Source: Diatrype stigma
Taxonomy: Eukaryota; Ascomycota; Sordariomycetes; Xylariales; Diatrypaceae
Assembly (NCBI GenBank): GCA_022225965.2
Contig: JAKJXP020000121.1
Span: 1-64,000, forward strand
Length of the DNA stretch: 64,000 nucleotides
Direction of reading: 5' to 3'
The translations under genes were made by a program, and so were the position numbers. Below, in pieces: positions 1 to 10,054 of the stretch; the first letter of the stretch is position 1; every line of letters starts with the position of its first letter. The notes under the pieces were generated by a model, which worked only from the letters and a program-made list of their open reading frames with translations, had not been told where the DNA came from and did not search any database.

Positions 1-160
1 GACTTCGCTACATAGCACCAGGTGGGATCGTCCACCCGAAGAGGCCCACGTCACCGGCGCCCCCCCCCCCCCCCCCACTGGAAGCATCATCATCGCCTAT
101 TGGATGGATGGCTCGGAATGGCGCCAACCTAGCGAGGAGCTTCCCCCCCTGCAAGGAGCG

Positions 161-170
161 GATCTGATAA
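161..170 (+). promoter_or_regulatory. SreA/SRE-type GATA-factor site
   Basis: The sequence reads GATCTGATAA, a full match to RATCWGATAA, the site of fungal iron-responsive GATA repressors. It is 1043 bp upstream of the ATG of the FAD oxidoreductase, or may belong to a gene outside the window. Confidence 0.6.
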
Positions 171-277
171 GAGCGTCTGTCTCCACAACGTCTCCGACCG
201 GACGTTCCGCTAGATCGAGACACCACTTTTCCGAAGCGACTGTGCCCTCAGTGGCTGGACTAGCTGGGCCAAATTTT

Positions 278-286
278 TTATCAGAT
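278..286 (-). promoter_or_regulatory. SreA/SRE-type GATA-factor site (core match)
   Basis: On the minus strand the core ATCTGATAA is present. The base before the core is C rather than a purine, so this is a slightly weaker match than its neighbours. It lies 108 bp from the site at 161-170. Confidence 0.5.
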
Positions 287-1099
287 GGAATTGCAGGCTT
301 GGCGAGAATCAAAGCCGTCTTACATGCCTGCAGCCTGTCCACCTGCCTACTTGTGCCGCCAGACCGCCGCTTGTGCCCCCCAGTGAAACATACCATCCTG
401 AGTCCTGAGCGGCCGGTTTCCTCTCCTGGAGCACTGGCTGCTTGCTTAGTAGACGGGAGACACGGATGTTCCACATGCAATACTAACTACGGCTTCCGCC
501 CTCCCTTATTCTTCGTCGACCTGGGATCTGACCGACATCGGCAATGGCAGAGAAGGCCGGGAAGATCCCGTAACTCCAGGCAGCAATAGCAATGGGTAGT
601 CATGTAGTTACCCCGGGCTGTCTGTTACATGCCAAGTATGCCACGGTTCCCGGAGAGCCCTCTCCATGCGTTCTCTTGTTAGGTAGTCCTCTTGTTAGGT
701 AGTCCTTGGTAACCGTTAGACGACCAAAACAGGCCATAATAGGTCGATGCGCCGTCCCGGGACCCGAGGGATCGGGCAAATTCTCTCCTCAAGCTAATTA
801 GCTCTGCCCCAGCTCCGCCCTGGGTGGGTTGTCGACCTCGTCTACTATATTAGGTATGCTACCTATGTAGACTATAATCGGCTGTAGTTACGATGTACCT
901 GGCCACTATGTAACGACCTACCAGGTAGTTAAGGTATTCACGGCGACCGCTTCCCAGATCCTCGTCTCTCTCAACCCAAAAACACCCCGCTGCCCTTCCT
1001 CTGCTCGCTATTCTGCTTTGCCTTGCCTTGCCTTGCCCTGTCTTGCCCTGCCCTGCCTGTATATGTGCTGCTACTACTACCACACTTGCCGCACCCTTC

Positions 1100-1109
1100 T
1101 TATCAGATC
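1100..1109 (-). promoter_or_regulatory. SreA/SRE-type GATA-factor site near FAD oxidoreductase start
   Basis: TTATCAGATC is the reverse complement of the full consensus GATCTGATAA. It ends 104 bp before the ATG at 1213, in the proximal promoter or leader, which ties this oxidoreductase to the iron-responsive set. Confidence 0.65.
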
Positions 1110-1212
1110 AAGAGCTCTATCGCCACGATCCAATTTTCCTCCGAAGTGGTTGTTGATCAGACCAGAAAACAAGGCACGCCGCACACACGCCACAGCAGCA
1201 GCAGCAGCGATC

Positions 1213-2909
1213 ATGGGCTCCTATATCCGCGGCGAAGACGCCAGCTCCTCCTACAAGGTCCTCATCGCCGGGTGCAGCTACGCCGGTCTGTCGGCTGCTG
1301 TCAACCTCCTGGAGCAGTGCGATAACACCGACTCTCCGATCCCTGTAGATGTCACGATCGTAGATGAGCGTGATGGCTTCTGTGCGTTCCGTTCCCCTCC
1401 TTCGTCTTTCCCAACCCGCCTTTGATATCAAAAGAGGTGCTTAGCGCAGCTTGTCTTTTCTTCCTGTCCCCTTTCTTCCTTCCATCCTGGACTGCTGAAT
1501 CCTAACCTGACCGCGGGGGAGGAACAGACCATCTCATCGGATCGCCGCTAGCCCTGGCCGTGAAGGAGTACTCGGAGAAGGCGTGGGTGGAGTTCAAGGA
1601 CATCAAGGTGCTGCAGCGGCCGAACGTGCGGTTCATCCAGGGCGCCCTGAGCAGGGTCGACCCCGCGAACAAGACGGCCACCATCGTCTCCGACCGCCCG
1701 GCCCACGCCACCACCCACCAGGAGAAGTACGACTTCTTCCTCGCCGCCACCGGCCTGCGCCGCCAGTGGCCCGTCGTGCCCCAGTCCCTGAGCCGGAAGC
1801 TGTACCTGCAGGAGGCCGGGAGGCACATCGATGCCGTGACCCAGAGCACCGCCCCCGTGCTTGTTGTTGGTGGAGGTTTGTGCTGCCCTCCCCGCCTATA
1901 TTTGCGCCCCTACCTTGCCTCCTACTCCCCTTTATATTTATCTGAACATCACTGACCCGCCGGTCTTGGAATTCTAGGCGCCGTCGGCATCGAGATGGCC
2001 GCGGAGCTGAAGGTCTCGCAGCCGCACGTGAACGTGACGCTGGCGCACTCCCGCGACAAGCTGCTGTCCTCGGAGCCGCTGCCGGACGCGGCCAAGGAGT
2101 GCGCGCGCGACCTGGCGGCCGAGTCCGGCGTCGAGGTGCTGCTGAACCACCGCCTCGCGTCGGCCAAGCCGAAGACCCGGGGAGGATCCGGCGAAGGCGA
2201 AGGCGAGGGTCCCTACGAGTACGACGTCGAGTTCGAGAACGGCCACCGCATGGTGGCGAGCGAGGTCATCACGGCCATCTCGCGGAGCGTGCCGTCGACG
2301 GTGTTCCTGCCCCGCGAGGCGCTCAGCGCGGACGGGTACGTCAACGTGCGGCCGACGATGCAGTTCGAGACGGGTACCGGTGCCGGTGCCGGTGCAACGG
2401 TGCCGAACGCGGACGCGCACTTCGCGTCGGGCGACCTGATCAACTGGTCGGGCATCAAGCGGTGCGGCGCGGCCATGCACGAGGGAAAGCTGGCCGCGCT
2501 CAACATGCACCAGCTGATGCTGCGGGAGCGGGAGCGGCGGCGCGAGGGCGAGGGCGAGGGCGGCGGCCACGAGCCCGTGTTCCAGAAGCTGGGCGAGATC
2601 CCGCCCATGATCGGCCTCGCTGTCGGCCGGACCGCCATGTCGTGCGGGCCTGACGGCATGGATTACGGGCCTGAGGTTATGAGGACGTTCTTTGGGGATG
2701 ATCTCGGTTTCAAGAGTGAGTTTTTCCTTTTTCCTTTTTTCTTTTTGATTTCTCGTTCTCCCCCTTTGCGTAACTTAACTCAACTATCCTATTGCTTCAT
2801 TGGTTTGAGAAACGCCCCCGTTCGTTCACTTGGGGCATCTTGACTAATGTGTTGTGTGTTTTGTACAGTCTGCTGGGATCACCTCCGCCTTGGGGGCATC
2901 AAGGCATAG
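1213..2909 (+). CDS. FAD/NAD(P)H-dependent oxidoreductase, AIF2/FSP1 (AMID)-like
   Basis: Four exons join in frame: 1213-1381, 1528-1875, 1978-2715 and 2869-2909, giving 431 residues. The N-terminal FAD-binding Rossmann motif is KVLIAGCSYAGLSAA (residues about 15-29). A second nucleotide-binding motif, VLVVGGGAVGIEMAAEL (about 167-183), spans the intron-2 junction and should bind NAD(P)H. The ending (DDLGFKICWDHLRLGG) is also typical of AMID/AIF2-like flavoproteins, which reduce quinones or other acceptors. The substrate cannot be read from the sequence. Introns of 146, 102 and 153 bp have good donors and acceptors. The gene is transcribed away from the acyltransferase-ligase block and has an SRE-type motif 104 bp before the ATG. 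I infer, without proof, a role in iron handling, for example reduction linked to siderophore use. A general stress oxidoreductase is the alternative. Confidence 0.85.
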
Positions 2910-3403
2910 GTGGATGAAAGGGGTCCACGGGCTCTGAAGGAGAATTACGAGATCAATAACTCTTGAGATTGGTTGACTGGCTGACCAACTGCCAGCCCGA
3001 CAAACATATGTATATATATAGCGCCATTTTAGCTCAAATGTAGACAAGGGCGATAGGGTACCGACATGGCATAGCCATGGCTTATCTAGGCGGTGCACGT
3101 TTGGGTGCACATTTACGATGGAATACGATGGACCAGAATGCAGACGTGGCTACCATGATGTTGGTCGAAAGCATTGCGCATTGGAATATAGCAGATAAAG
3201 TGAAAAATGCAGTTGACTGATATAAATTTTGTCTCCAAATATGTGTTATGCCATATATATATGCACCATGGAGAACAGATATATACCATCCTTCGTCTCC
3301 ACCATCTCCGTTCCTTGATTTTCAATATACCACTTCGTCAAACACCACCCAGTGACTGCGTGGCTATCACGACTACTAACGACCAAAGCCACCCAATCAC
3401 TTC

Positions 3404-4872
3404 TTACAACTTCGGCAACAGGCCGACGTGGGTGCCGCCAACGACCTTCTCGCTCTCGCCCAGGGGCGAAAGCTGGAAGAAGCGCTCGCGGGAGCAGCGG
3501 ACGAAGGCGGAGCGCTTGTGGGGCAGATCGACGAACTTATCGAGACCGAAGCCGTGCACGAGGTCGTAGGCCAGCACGGAGCTGTTGGTGTACTTGGGCT
3601 CGCCCACCACCCAGGTCGTGCGCGGCTCGTCCAGGAACAGGTAGTGCATCAGGCTCGACCACCAGGCCGACACGCGGTGCGGGCCCCGGAACCGCACGTC
3701 GCCCACCAGCGAGTGCCGCCCCCGGTCGTAGTCGCCCGCGCTGTAGTACGCGCCTAGGCGGTCCTCCTGCGCGTGTGGGAAGAGCGGTTGTTAGCTCAAC
3801 AGTTTCAGGCAGACAGACAGGAACAAGAAGATATAAGACACAAGACACAAGACGTAAGAAAGCAACGTACCTTGCCCCAGTACACCTCGAAGTACGCGAA
3901 GAACGTGTCGTCGAAGCGAGCCAGGATGGTGACCTGGTGGGGGTCCTCGTGGGCGCGGCGCAGGTACTCGCGGTGCTGCTCGAGCGTGCCCGTCTCGTTC
4001 CAGCCCTGCGAGACGCGCGGGTCGTTCTGCCACGCGTGGAACAGGCCCAGGTGCTCCGGGGACCGCCAGTCCAGCGCCACCATCGAGAACGTCTCCCCCA
4101 GGTGCGGGATCCACCGGCTGTACACGACGGACCCGGGGCGCGGCTTCGCCGGCCGCCGCGGGTGCCACGCCGTCAGCTCCGGGCCCGTCGTCATCGTGTG
4201 CGCCAGCGGCGCCGCCGGGTACTGCGACAGCGGCTTCTGCAGCGATGGCTGCTCTGGTTCTGGTTCTGCTTCTCGGTGGCTGGTGCTGTTGTCGGAATGA
4301 TCCTCGGGCACCCACGCGGGCCGCGGGCCGAACGGCGACCCGGCGCCCTGCCAGAACGTGCTGCGCAGGACGAGCAGCTCGTCGTCGACGGTGCCGCTCG
4401 CGACCGGGTGGTCGACGGCCAGCAGCACGGCCTTCAGCTGCGCCGCGAGCCCGTCGCGCCCCGGCCCCGCCAGCGACAGCCGGAAGAACTCCATCGACGG
4501 CCGGACCGTGAAGAGCACGTACACGAGCAGCCAGGCCTGCGCCAGCGTCGGCGTGCTCGTCGATGCGGCCCAGCTGAAGGTCGACGACGGCGCCCGGCGC
4601 GCCCGCCCCCACGCCGTGTTGTTCGATTCGGGCGGGCGCTCGCTCGACTTCAGGTCCACGGGCTCCGTGAGGAAGAGCGCGTCGTTGTGGAGGGGCTCGG
4701 GGAGCGGCTTGCTGTTGCTGTTGCTGTTGCCATTGCTGTCGGCGGCTCGTGGCTGCACCTGCAGCAGCTGGGCGCCCGATTCGGACTTGCGCCCTGTCCT
4801 GGCGAGCGTGTAGGTCGTCAGGTAGGGGTGCGGCAGCTTCAGCACCGTTTCGTTCTCTGCTGGGAGCGCCAT
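3404..4872 (-). CDS. sidF: SidF-like hydroxyornithine acyltransferase (siderophore synthesis)
   Basis: Two exons (4872-3871 and 3766-3404) encode 454 residues, close to the usual length of SidF. The C-terminal half is the IucB/MbtK-type acyltransferase fold (Acetyltransf_8). Visible blocks are [64 protein letters not shown] and [20 protein letters not shown]. In the known pathway SidF moves anhydromevalonyl from CoA to N5-hydroxyornithine for fusarinine-type siderophores. The sister enzyme SidL transfers acetyl for ferricrocin. I favour SidF because a SidI-like ligase lies nearby, but SidL cannot be excluded. The protein ends in PKL, a weak variant of the PTS1 peroxisomal signal known for SidF. 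The first ATG of the frame is at 4872. Three SRE-type motifs lie upstream, two of them displaced by a MITE insertion. Confidence 0.82.
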
Positions 4873-5508
4873 CGTTTGCAAGATTATGTAGCTCCTGTCT
4901 GTGTTGGGGGCAGGGGTTCGTATATTTGCCAATTGGAGGTTCTAGAAAGCAGTTTCACGGAGAGCAGCTTCAATTGGAGGTTGAGATTCCGTTCTCCGAG
5001 ACAGAACAGAACAAGAAAGCCATTTGGCCCTCTTGTCGAGCTATGGTGGAGACGTCCTGCCATGCCATGCTTTGCTTTCTCGCCAATCGATTAATAGCTC
5101 TTCCTCGGCTCCAACCAACGAGACGAAGCAGGACCAGGAGCAGAGCCAGATCGACCAACCCGACCGGCGCACCCCCTGCGTTGACACCATCGGAATACAA
5201 CGCCAGTGGCTTCTCCGGGCTTCCCACGTATGTAATGGGCTGCGTCGCGTCGGGGGGACACCCCTGTAGGTAGGTCGAGGAAGTATTCCGAAGTACCAGA
5301 CCGAAGGCCAAGTGTAGAAGTTCAAACGCGTGACTTTGGCCCATGTCGCAATGCCGAGTTCTTCCTCGAAGAATTTTTTTCGCCACTAATGCAAGCGAAC
5401 GGTGACGGATTAGAAACTGAAGGCCACGAAACCCTCGTGTTAGTGGACAAAGGCCATCTGGAGACTTGCCTTAGGCCTTGGGCTGGCGCAACCTCGCATG
5501 CACGCGCG

Positions 5509-5518
5509 GATCAGATAA
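5509..5518 (+). promoter_or_regulatory. SreA/SRE-type GATA-factor site
   Basis: GATCAGATAA is a full RATCWGATAA match, 637 bp upstream of the acyltransferase ATG. It sits 18 bp before the left end of the MITE. Confidence 0.65.
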
Positions 5519-5528
5519 CTTTAAAAGG

Positions 5529-5536
5529 GGCTAGCT
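5529..5536. repeat. Left target-site duplication of the MITE
   Basis: GGCTAGCT directly abuts the left inverted repeat; the identical copy is at 5937-5944. Confidence 0.85.
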
Positions 5537-5936
5537 TAAGGGTTGGGAATGGCTAACCGTAAGGTTTTACCCACGGCCCCATGGGTAACCACGTTGTATT
5601 TTTTTCACCCGCGGGTGATCCGCGGTTTTTAATTTCATTTCAAAAGTAACCACGGATTACCCATGGGTAATACTAACTTAAGAATTATATAAATAATGAA
5701 TATAATTTTTATATTTAATGAAAATATGAAATAAAAAGAATATTTCTTAATATAATATTATATAAAATTATATGAAATAAGAATGAAATAATCGTTGTGG
5801 TTAATGCGTGGTTTTTCATTTTTTGCTATATGGGTATACGTGGTTACCCATTTCTTGGCATGGATAACCCGTGGGTTTTTTGAAAAAAACAACGGTTTTT
5901 TTTGGTTCACCCATGGTTAACCATTCCCAAGCCTTA
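5537..5936. mobile_element. hAT-type MITE (400 bp, non-autonomous)
   Basis: The element has 22-bp terminal inverted repeats: left 5537-5558 starting TAAGGGTTGGGAATGG, right 5915-5936 with the reverse complement starting TAAGGCTTGGGAATGG. Only two of 22 positions differ. The same 8-bp sequence, GGCTAGCT, flanks it at 5529-5536 and 5937-5944, as expected for a hAT target-site duplication. The interior is AT-rich and non-coding, with several subterminal copies of ACCCATGGGT/GGTAACC-like sequence, which is common for hAT transposase binding. The near-identical repeats and the perfect duplication suggest a fairly recent insertion. It lies in the upstream region of the SidF-like gene. Confidence 0.88.
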
Positions 5937-5944
5937 GGCTAGCT
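5937..5944. repeat. Right target-site duplication of the MITE
   Basis: GGCTAGCT directly abuts the right inverted repeat, identical to 5529-5536. Confidence 0.85.
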
Positions 5945-5948
5945 TGCG

Positions 5949-5958
5949 GATCTGATAA
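5949..5958 (+). promoter_or_regulatory. SreA/SRE-type GATA-factor site
   Basis: GATCTGATAA lies 4 bp beyond the right target-site duplication of the MITE. Before that insertion it would have been about 30 bp from the site at 5509-5518. Confidence 0.65.
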
Positions 5959-6032
5959 TGGATAATTTGTCGACCCCGGCTAGCCGAGGTCTCCAGTCGT
6001 CAGCCATTGGCTGAGTCGGTCATGGGCCATCG

Positions 6033-6042
6033 GATCTGATAA
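6033..6042 (+). promoter_or_regulatory. SreA/SRE-type GATA-factor site
   Basis: GATCTGATAA is a full consensus match, third of the group upstream of the acyltransferase, 1161 bp from its ATG today and about 750 bp without the MITE. Confidence 0.6.
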
Positions 6043-7353
6043 ACATCAAGATCGAACTCGTCCGGTCCGAAATCGGCCTTGGCTAGTTCAACCGGACGCT
6101 GGGAAATGGGCCCTGTTACGAATACGCTAAGAGCTGGTGGTAGGTATGAAACATGCTGCAGAGGCGGTTCATAAACTGTGAAGATATATGAAAGTATGGA
6201 TTTTGTTAGATATGTCGAGGACATGGGGGTGCTTTATAGTTAAGAGCAAGAAAGCATCGCCAACGATTATCTGGATATGACGGGTTGCTTTCGCAGTGAG
6301 CCAAAAAGTTAAGGAAGGGTGGGGTGCTCAAGGTAAAGATAGCGGCCAAAAGTAATTAGACCTCTTGCCACCAAGAAACAGTGGCAGAAGTCCGATTACT
6401 TTTGACCACTACCATCGTAGCTAGCACGAAGTAGATTTATAGAGTGCCCGGGACCCCCTATTTGGGTTTATATCCTAGGAGTCTACAACAATCATTCAAG
6501 CCCAGGAGTGAATTTAATAGGATGTACTACAAGACAAAAAGGTCCCAGTGAAGCGAAGACGGTAATATATCTATGTATATTCAACCCGGATGTAGGATTT
6601 GACTGTTCTTCTCAGGGAGTGAAGTATTACGGAGGTTACAGGGACCTCTAGGGATCCATATATACAATAGGAGAGACCTCTATAGCTATGCGAGGAGCTA
6701 TCCCTTCTCCTATGGCTTCTATAGGCTCAAGAGTTATTCTAGTCTCTGCCTGTTTTCTTACCTAGCAGCCATCCTATCACTTCGCGCGACGAAGCTCAGA
6801 ATAGTTCTCATATATTGTGCCAAGCCTACAAGCCACCGTCGTTTTCCTAATATGTTAACACGGAATACAAGGTAAGGTAGGAAAAGAAGAGAGATAAATT
6901 TCAGGCAAATAAAACAGCACGGACACGTCGCTAGAGACCGGACGCAGGCAGGCGAAATCCAACTTCGAGGTGTCAGAACAACGAAAAGGAGTGCAATCGA
7001 GAAGTTCGAGACAGCATGGATTCATATACTTTTGCTTCCCCTATCCCTTGCTAATGATGGTGTTTCTAAGTATCACCTAAAGTTGTTATGGGGTTTGCTA
7101 TGGTTACTTGAGGCTAAGTAGTGGCTCTCGCATATGACGGCTTTGATGGAAGATACCAATGATTCCCTTGGAGATGCTATTTATAGGTTGCTATGTGTAG
7201 GTACCTATTTGCAGGTAGCTATATGCCAGTAATTATGTGCAAGTATTCGTGTGCCAGTATTTGTTTCCAAGCAAAAGGTATAACGGGGCTTTGTGAACGG
7301 ATTCCTGCCAAACATCGATGTCCTCGTGCACTTTCCTATATCCGCCGACGGGA

Positions 7354-9036
7354 TCAGCGGAGACCCATCTCCTTCTCCAACAACTCCTTCGCGATCTGGC
7401 AGTCCATGAGAACGCCGACATCCTCCACGCTCATCAGCTCGTCCTCGGCGCCCCGCACGTCGTTCAGGTGCGCCTTCAGGAGCTTGTCGACGAGCGGCTT
7501 GTTGCCGCGCCGGTAGTGCCAGAGCGCCAGCCGGAAGATGAGAGACTCGGTGAGGTTGCCCACCAGGGTGGCGACGCCGATCAGCACGTCCTCCTCGGCC
7601 TCGCCCATGCCCTCGATGGTGCGGCAGAGCGCGTTCTGCTCGTCCCCCGTGAGCGTGTCCTCCCCGCGCATCAGCTTGGCCTCGATCCGCTTCCAGATCT
7701 CGTCTTCGCCGTTCGACTCGGGTGTAGTTTCGCTCTTGCCCATTTGCTCGCTAGCTTGTTGCTCGTCGCTGGCGGTTGGATCGGCGATAGGCTGATCAGT
7801 GGTAGGAGGAACAGCCTTGGTCATTGGAACGGCAGATGTTGAGTCGACAGCCGACTTCTTCCAGGGCGGCATCTTCGTATATGTCGATGGCGTTTGCTCG
7901 CTGGCTTGTTGCTCATCGGTGGCGGTAATTGCGTTGACGGTAGGCTGGTCGGTGGTAGTAGGGCCAACCTCAGTCGTGGCAATGGCGGATGCCGAATCAA
8001 CAGTCGGCTTTTTCCAGGGCGGCATCTTGGTGTATATAGATGGCGATTGATCGAGCACAGGCTTGCTGGATACAGTGGATTTCTTGGATGTTCGACGTCT
8101 TTTCGGGGTGGGAGAGTCGGCTGGGGTGGGAAATGCAAACTCGGATCTTGGGAGCTGCTGAGGCGGTGTTTGGAAAGCCGTGGGTGGTTTCTTCGGCAGC
8201 GAGCTTGGAGCGGGTGGAAGCCCTCGTGAAGGTGCCCGCGGAGTCAGAGGTTGTTGGCCCGCATGCATTGGTGCTGCTGCGGGCTGGGAAGCTTTGGCCG
8301 TCTGCTTCGAAGGTGTTGTTGGTGTAGGCTGGGTAGCCCTCGCCTTTTTCGACGGGGTGGCCATCGGTGTGGGCAGGGAAGCTTCAGCCTTCCGCTTCTT
8401 TGACGGGGTCGTCATTGGTGTAGATGGTTGCCAATCAGGTAGGTTGTTCTCAGGCATTGTCTTGGGTGTTGACAAGATACCCGCGGTGGTCTTTGCTGGA
8501 AGGATTTTTCGTGGGGTGGAGGGTGAAGGGATTGGGTGAATTGATGCCTGGTAGCCATGTGAAACCACCACGGCTGAGGTGGGAGGCTTCTTGGGCAGCG
8601 TTTTAGGCAGTGGAACTGGCATTGCTGTGGAGGTTATGGTTGTAGTTGGTTCTTTGGGTAGGTTCCTGGGGTCCTTGAAGATCGAGATGTTGCCTTCGCC
8701 TTCTGGTGATTGTTCTGGAAAAGCATGTTAGGTTTACAAGAAACTCCAGAAAAACCGGTACAGTTCACTCGAACCTTCCCAGGAATAACTACCAGTGTAC
8801 CACGCTTGGGCTTGTAGTATCAAACGCCTTGTATCAGTTTCGTTCGATGGCAGTGCAGTTGGAAGACGCGGTATCGTAAGGACAATATCGTGGCTAAGAA
8901 GAGCTTGTTGGGGAGAACAATGGATAGAACAGTTCTGCCTGGTGTCCAGTAACAGGTCCTCTGAATGTATTGTTGCTTACAAAATGGACTGTGTTGTGGG
9001 ATGTGAGAACCCTTCAGCCCATGCATCTACTGTCAT
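7354..9036 (-). CDS. Unrecognised disordered protein with ~51-residue internal repeat
   Basis: Three exons on the minus strand join in frame (9036-8981, 8893-8793, 8714-7354) to give 505 residues starting MTVDAWAEGFSHP. The 87- and 78-bp introns have GTAAGC and GTAGTT donors. I recognise no family. Residues about 20-75 look ordered (HDIVLTIPRLPTALP, RRLILQAQAWYT). Residues about 84-280 are Pro/Ser/Thr/Lys-rich with repeated TPSKK blocks and a basic stretch PTPKRRRTSKK (about 264-274) that could be a nuclear signal. A direct repeat follows, starting YTKMPPWKK at about 280 and again at about 331 and ending DEQQASEQ each time. The last 110 residues are predicted helical and charged (WKRIEAKLMRGED, LIFRLALWHYRRGNK). 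It sits inside the siderophore block but has no SRE-type motif in its own 1 kb upstream region, so co-regulation is not shown. Confidence 0.72.
7600..8040 (-). repeat. Internal direct repeat in the disordered protein
   Basis: Two coding copies of a unit of about 153 bp occur in the region of roughly 7740-8040, each beginning with codons for YTKMPPWKK and ending with DEQQASEQ. The outer limits given are approximate. Confidence 0.55.
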
Positions 9037-10054
9037 GTAGAGCAAGTCGAAGTTAAGAGTACTCGGCCACGAACAACCCCAACCCCCTCATTAAAGCAAC
9101 CTTCAATGATAAGTAAAGATACATGTTCAAAAAGGAGTAAACTGTCCTAATCATAACATTGGAAAACTTAAGGATAATCCAGTCGTGCGATGGAGTATTA
9201 CATAACTGGACAGGAGGAGACCTCAAGGTCATCCAATGCGTCACATAGAAGCATGAGCTTCATTTATCATAAATAGGTACGCCAATAAATGGTTTATGCT
9301 TTCCCAGGATCATGAACACAAATTGAGTTCGTTGTAGATATGTCACTATACCTGTGTGATACGATCCTATGGGTAACCTTGGTTGGACTAACACCCAGTA
9401 CTGATTACTCAACTGCCTAATAACCTTTCAAGGCTGGAAGACTTGGGATGCAGGGCTTCAGATTTGTTTGCTCCTTTTATCCGAGTGGAATATATATATG
9501 TGTGTGTCATGGGTTACAGAGTATGTCTATTGGGACCTCATACGTTAACGAAGAATGGAAGGGAGTTCGAATAATGTACAGTTAAAAAGTACAAGTAACA
9601 AGCCTTTTGACGTACTTCTCCCATTAATAGTGAGCAATCCTATTAAGCCCATTCCATCACCAATGATAAAGTTCTTTGTGATTAAATACGCTGTGGTTTG
9701 CCCACAACGGAAGGCTGGAGTGTGATGATTGCTATTGGCGTTCTTGTGTGATTACTAGAAGCTACTGCTTGTCATAATGTAGGTTAGTACATAGGTAGAT
9801 GATGTATTGCCTCTATTGTTTCTGGTTGTCCTGTTGCAAGATAAGAACCTGACTTCTGCCACTTTGGTAATGAATCTCTCAATTATCTGTTTATCTGTTG
9901 GGGGATACCCTTGATAGTGCTGATAAAATCGTCTTCAATTAAGAATATACAAGCCCCAAGGAAACCGGGCGGGTTATATATCCAATACGCAGTTCCTAGG
10001 ATACTCCCATAACGTAGCTCTAAAATATGACATGCTTTTTTGTATACACAGCGC
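9037..10054. other. Intergenic region between disordered-protein gene and ligase
   Basis: This is upstream DNA of the minus-strand gene ending at 9036 and downstream DNA of the ligase. I see no coding region, only a short TA/TG microsatellite near 9490. Confidence 0.5.

Larger units (their letters stand above)
1..1212. other. 5' intergenic region with iron-response motifs
   Basis: No convincing coding region is seen. The stretch holds a poly-C run (about 61-76), two ATCWGATAA motifs (161-170 and 278-286) and a third close to the downstream gene (1100-1109). A CTTGC-type pentamer repeat (about 1016-1056) probably lies in the 5' leader of the FAD oxidoreductase. The two distal motifs are roughly 0.9-1 kb from that start, so they could also serve a divergent gene beyond the left edge. 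Confidence 0.6.
4873..7353. other. Intergenic region upstream of the acyltransferase; MITE and SRE motifs
   Basis: No gene is supported in this 2.5 kb stretch. It contains a hAT-type MITE (5537-5936), SRE-type motifs at 5509-5518, 5949-5958 and 6033-6042, and an AT-rich remainder. The part from about 6240 to 7350 shows only short, non-conserved open frames and a few degenerate short repeats near 7200-7260. Confidence 0.6.

Noticed and set aside
3352..5094. Long plus-strand open frame opposite the acyltransferase
   Set aside because: It is the antisense shadow of a GC-rich gene, very Arg-rich, and the minus-strand frame carries the conserved acyltransferase motifs.
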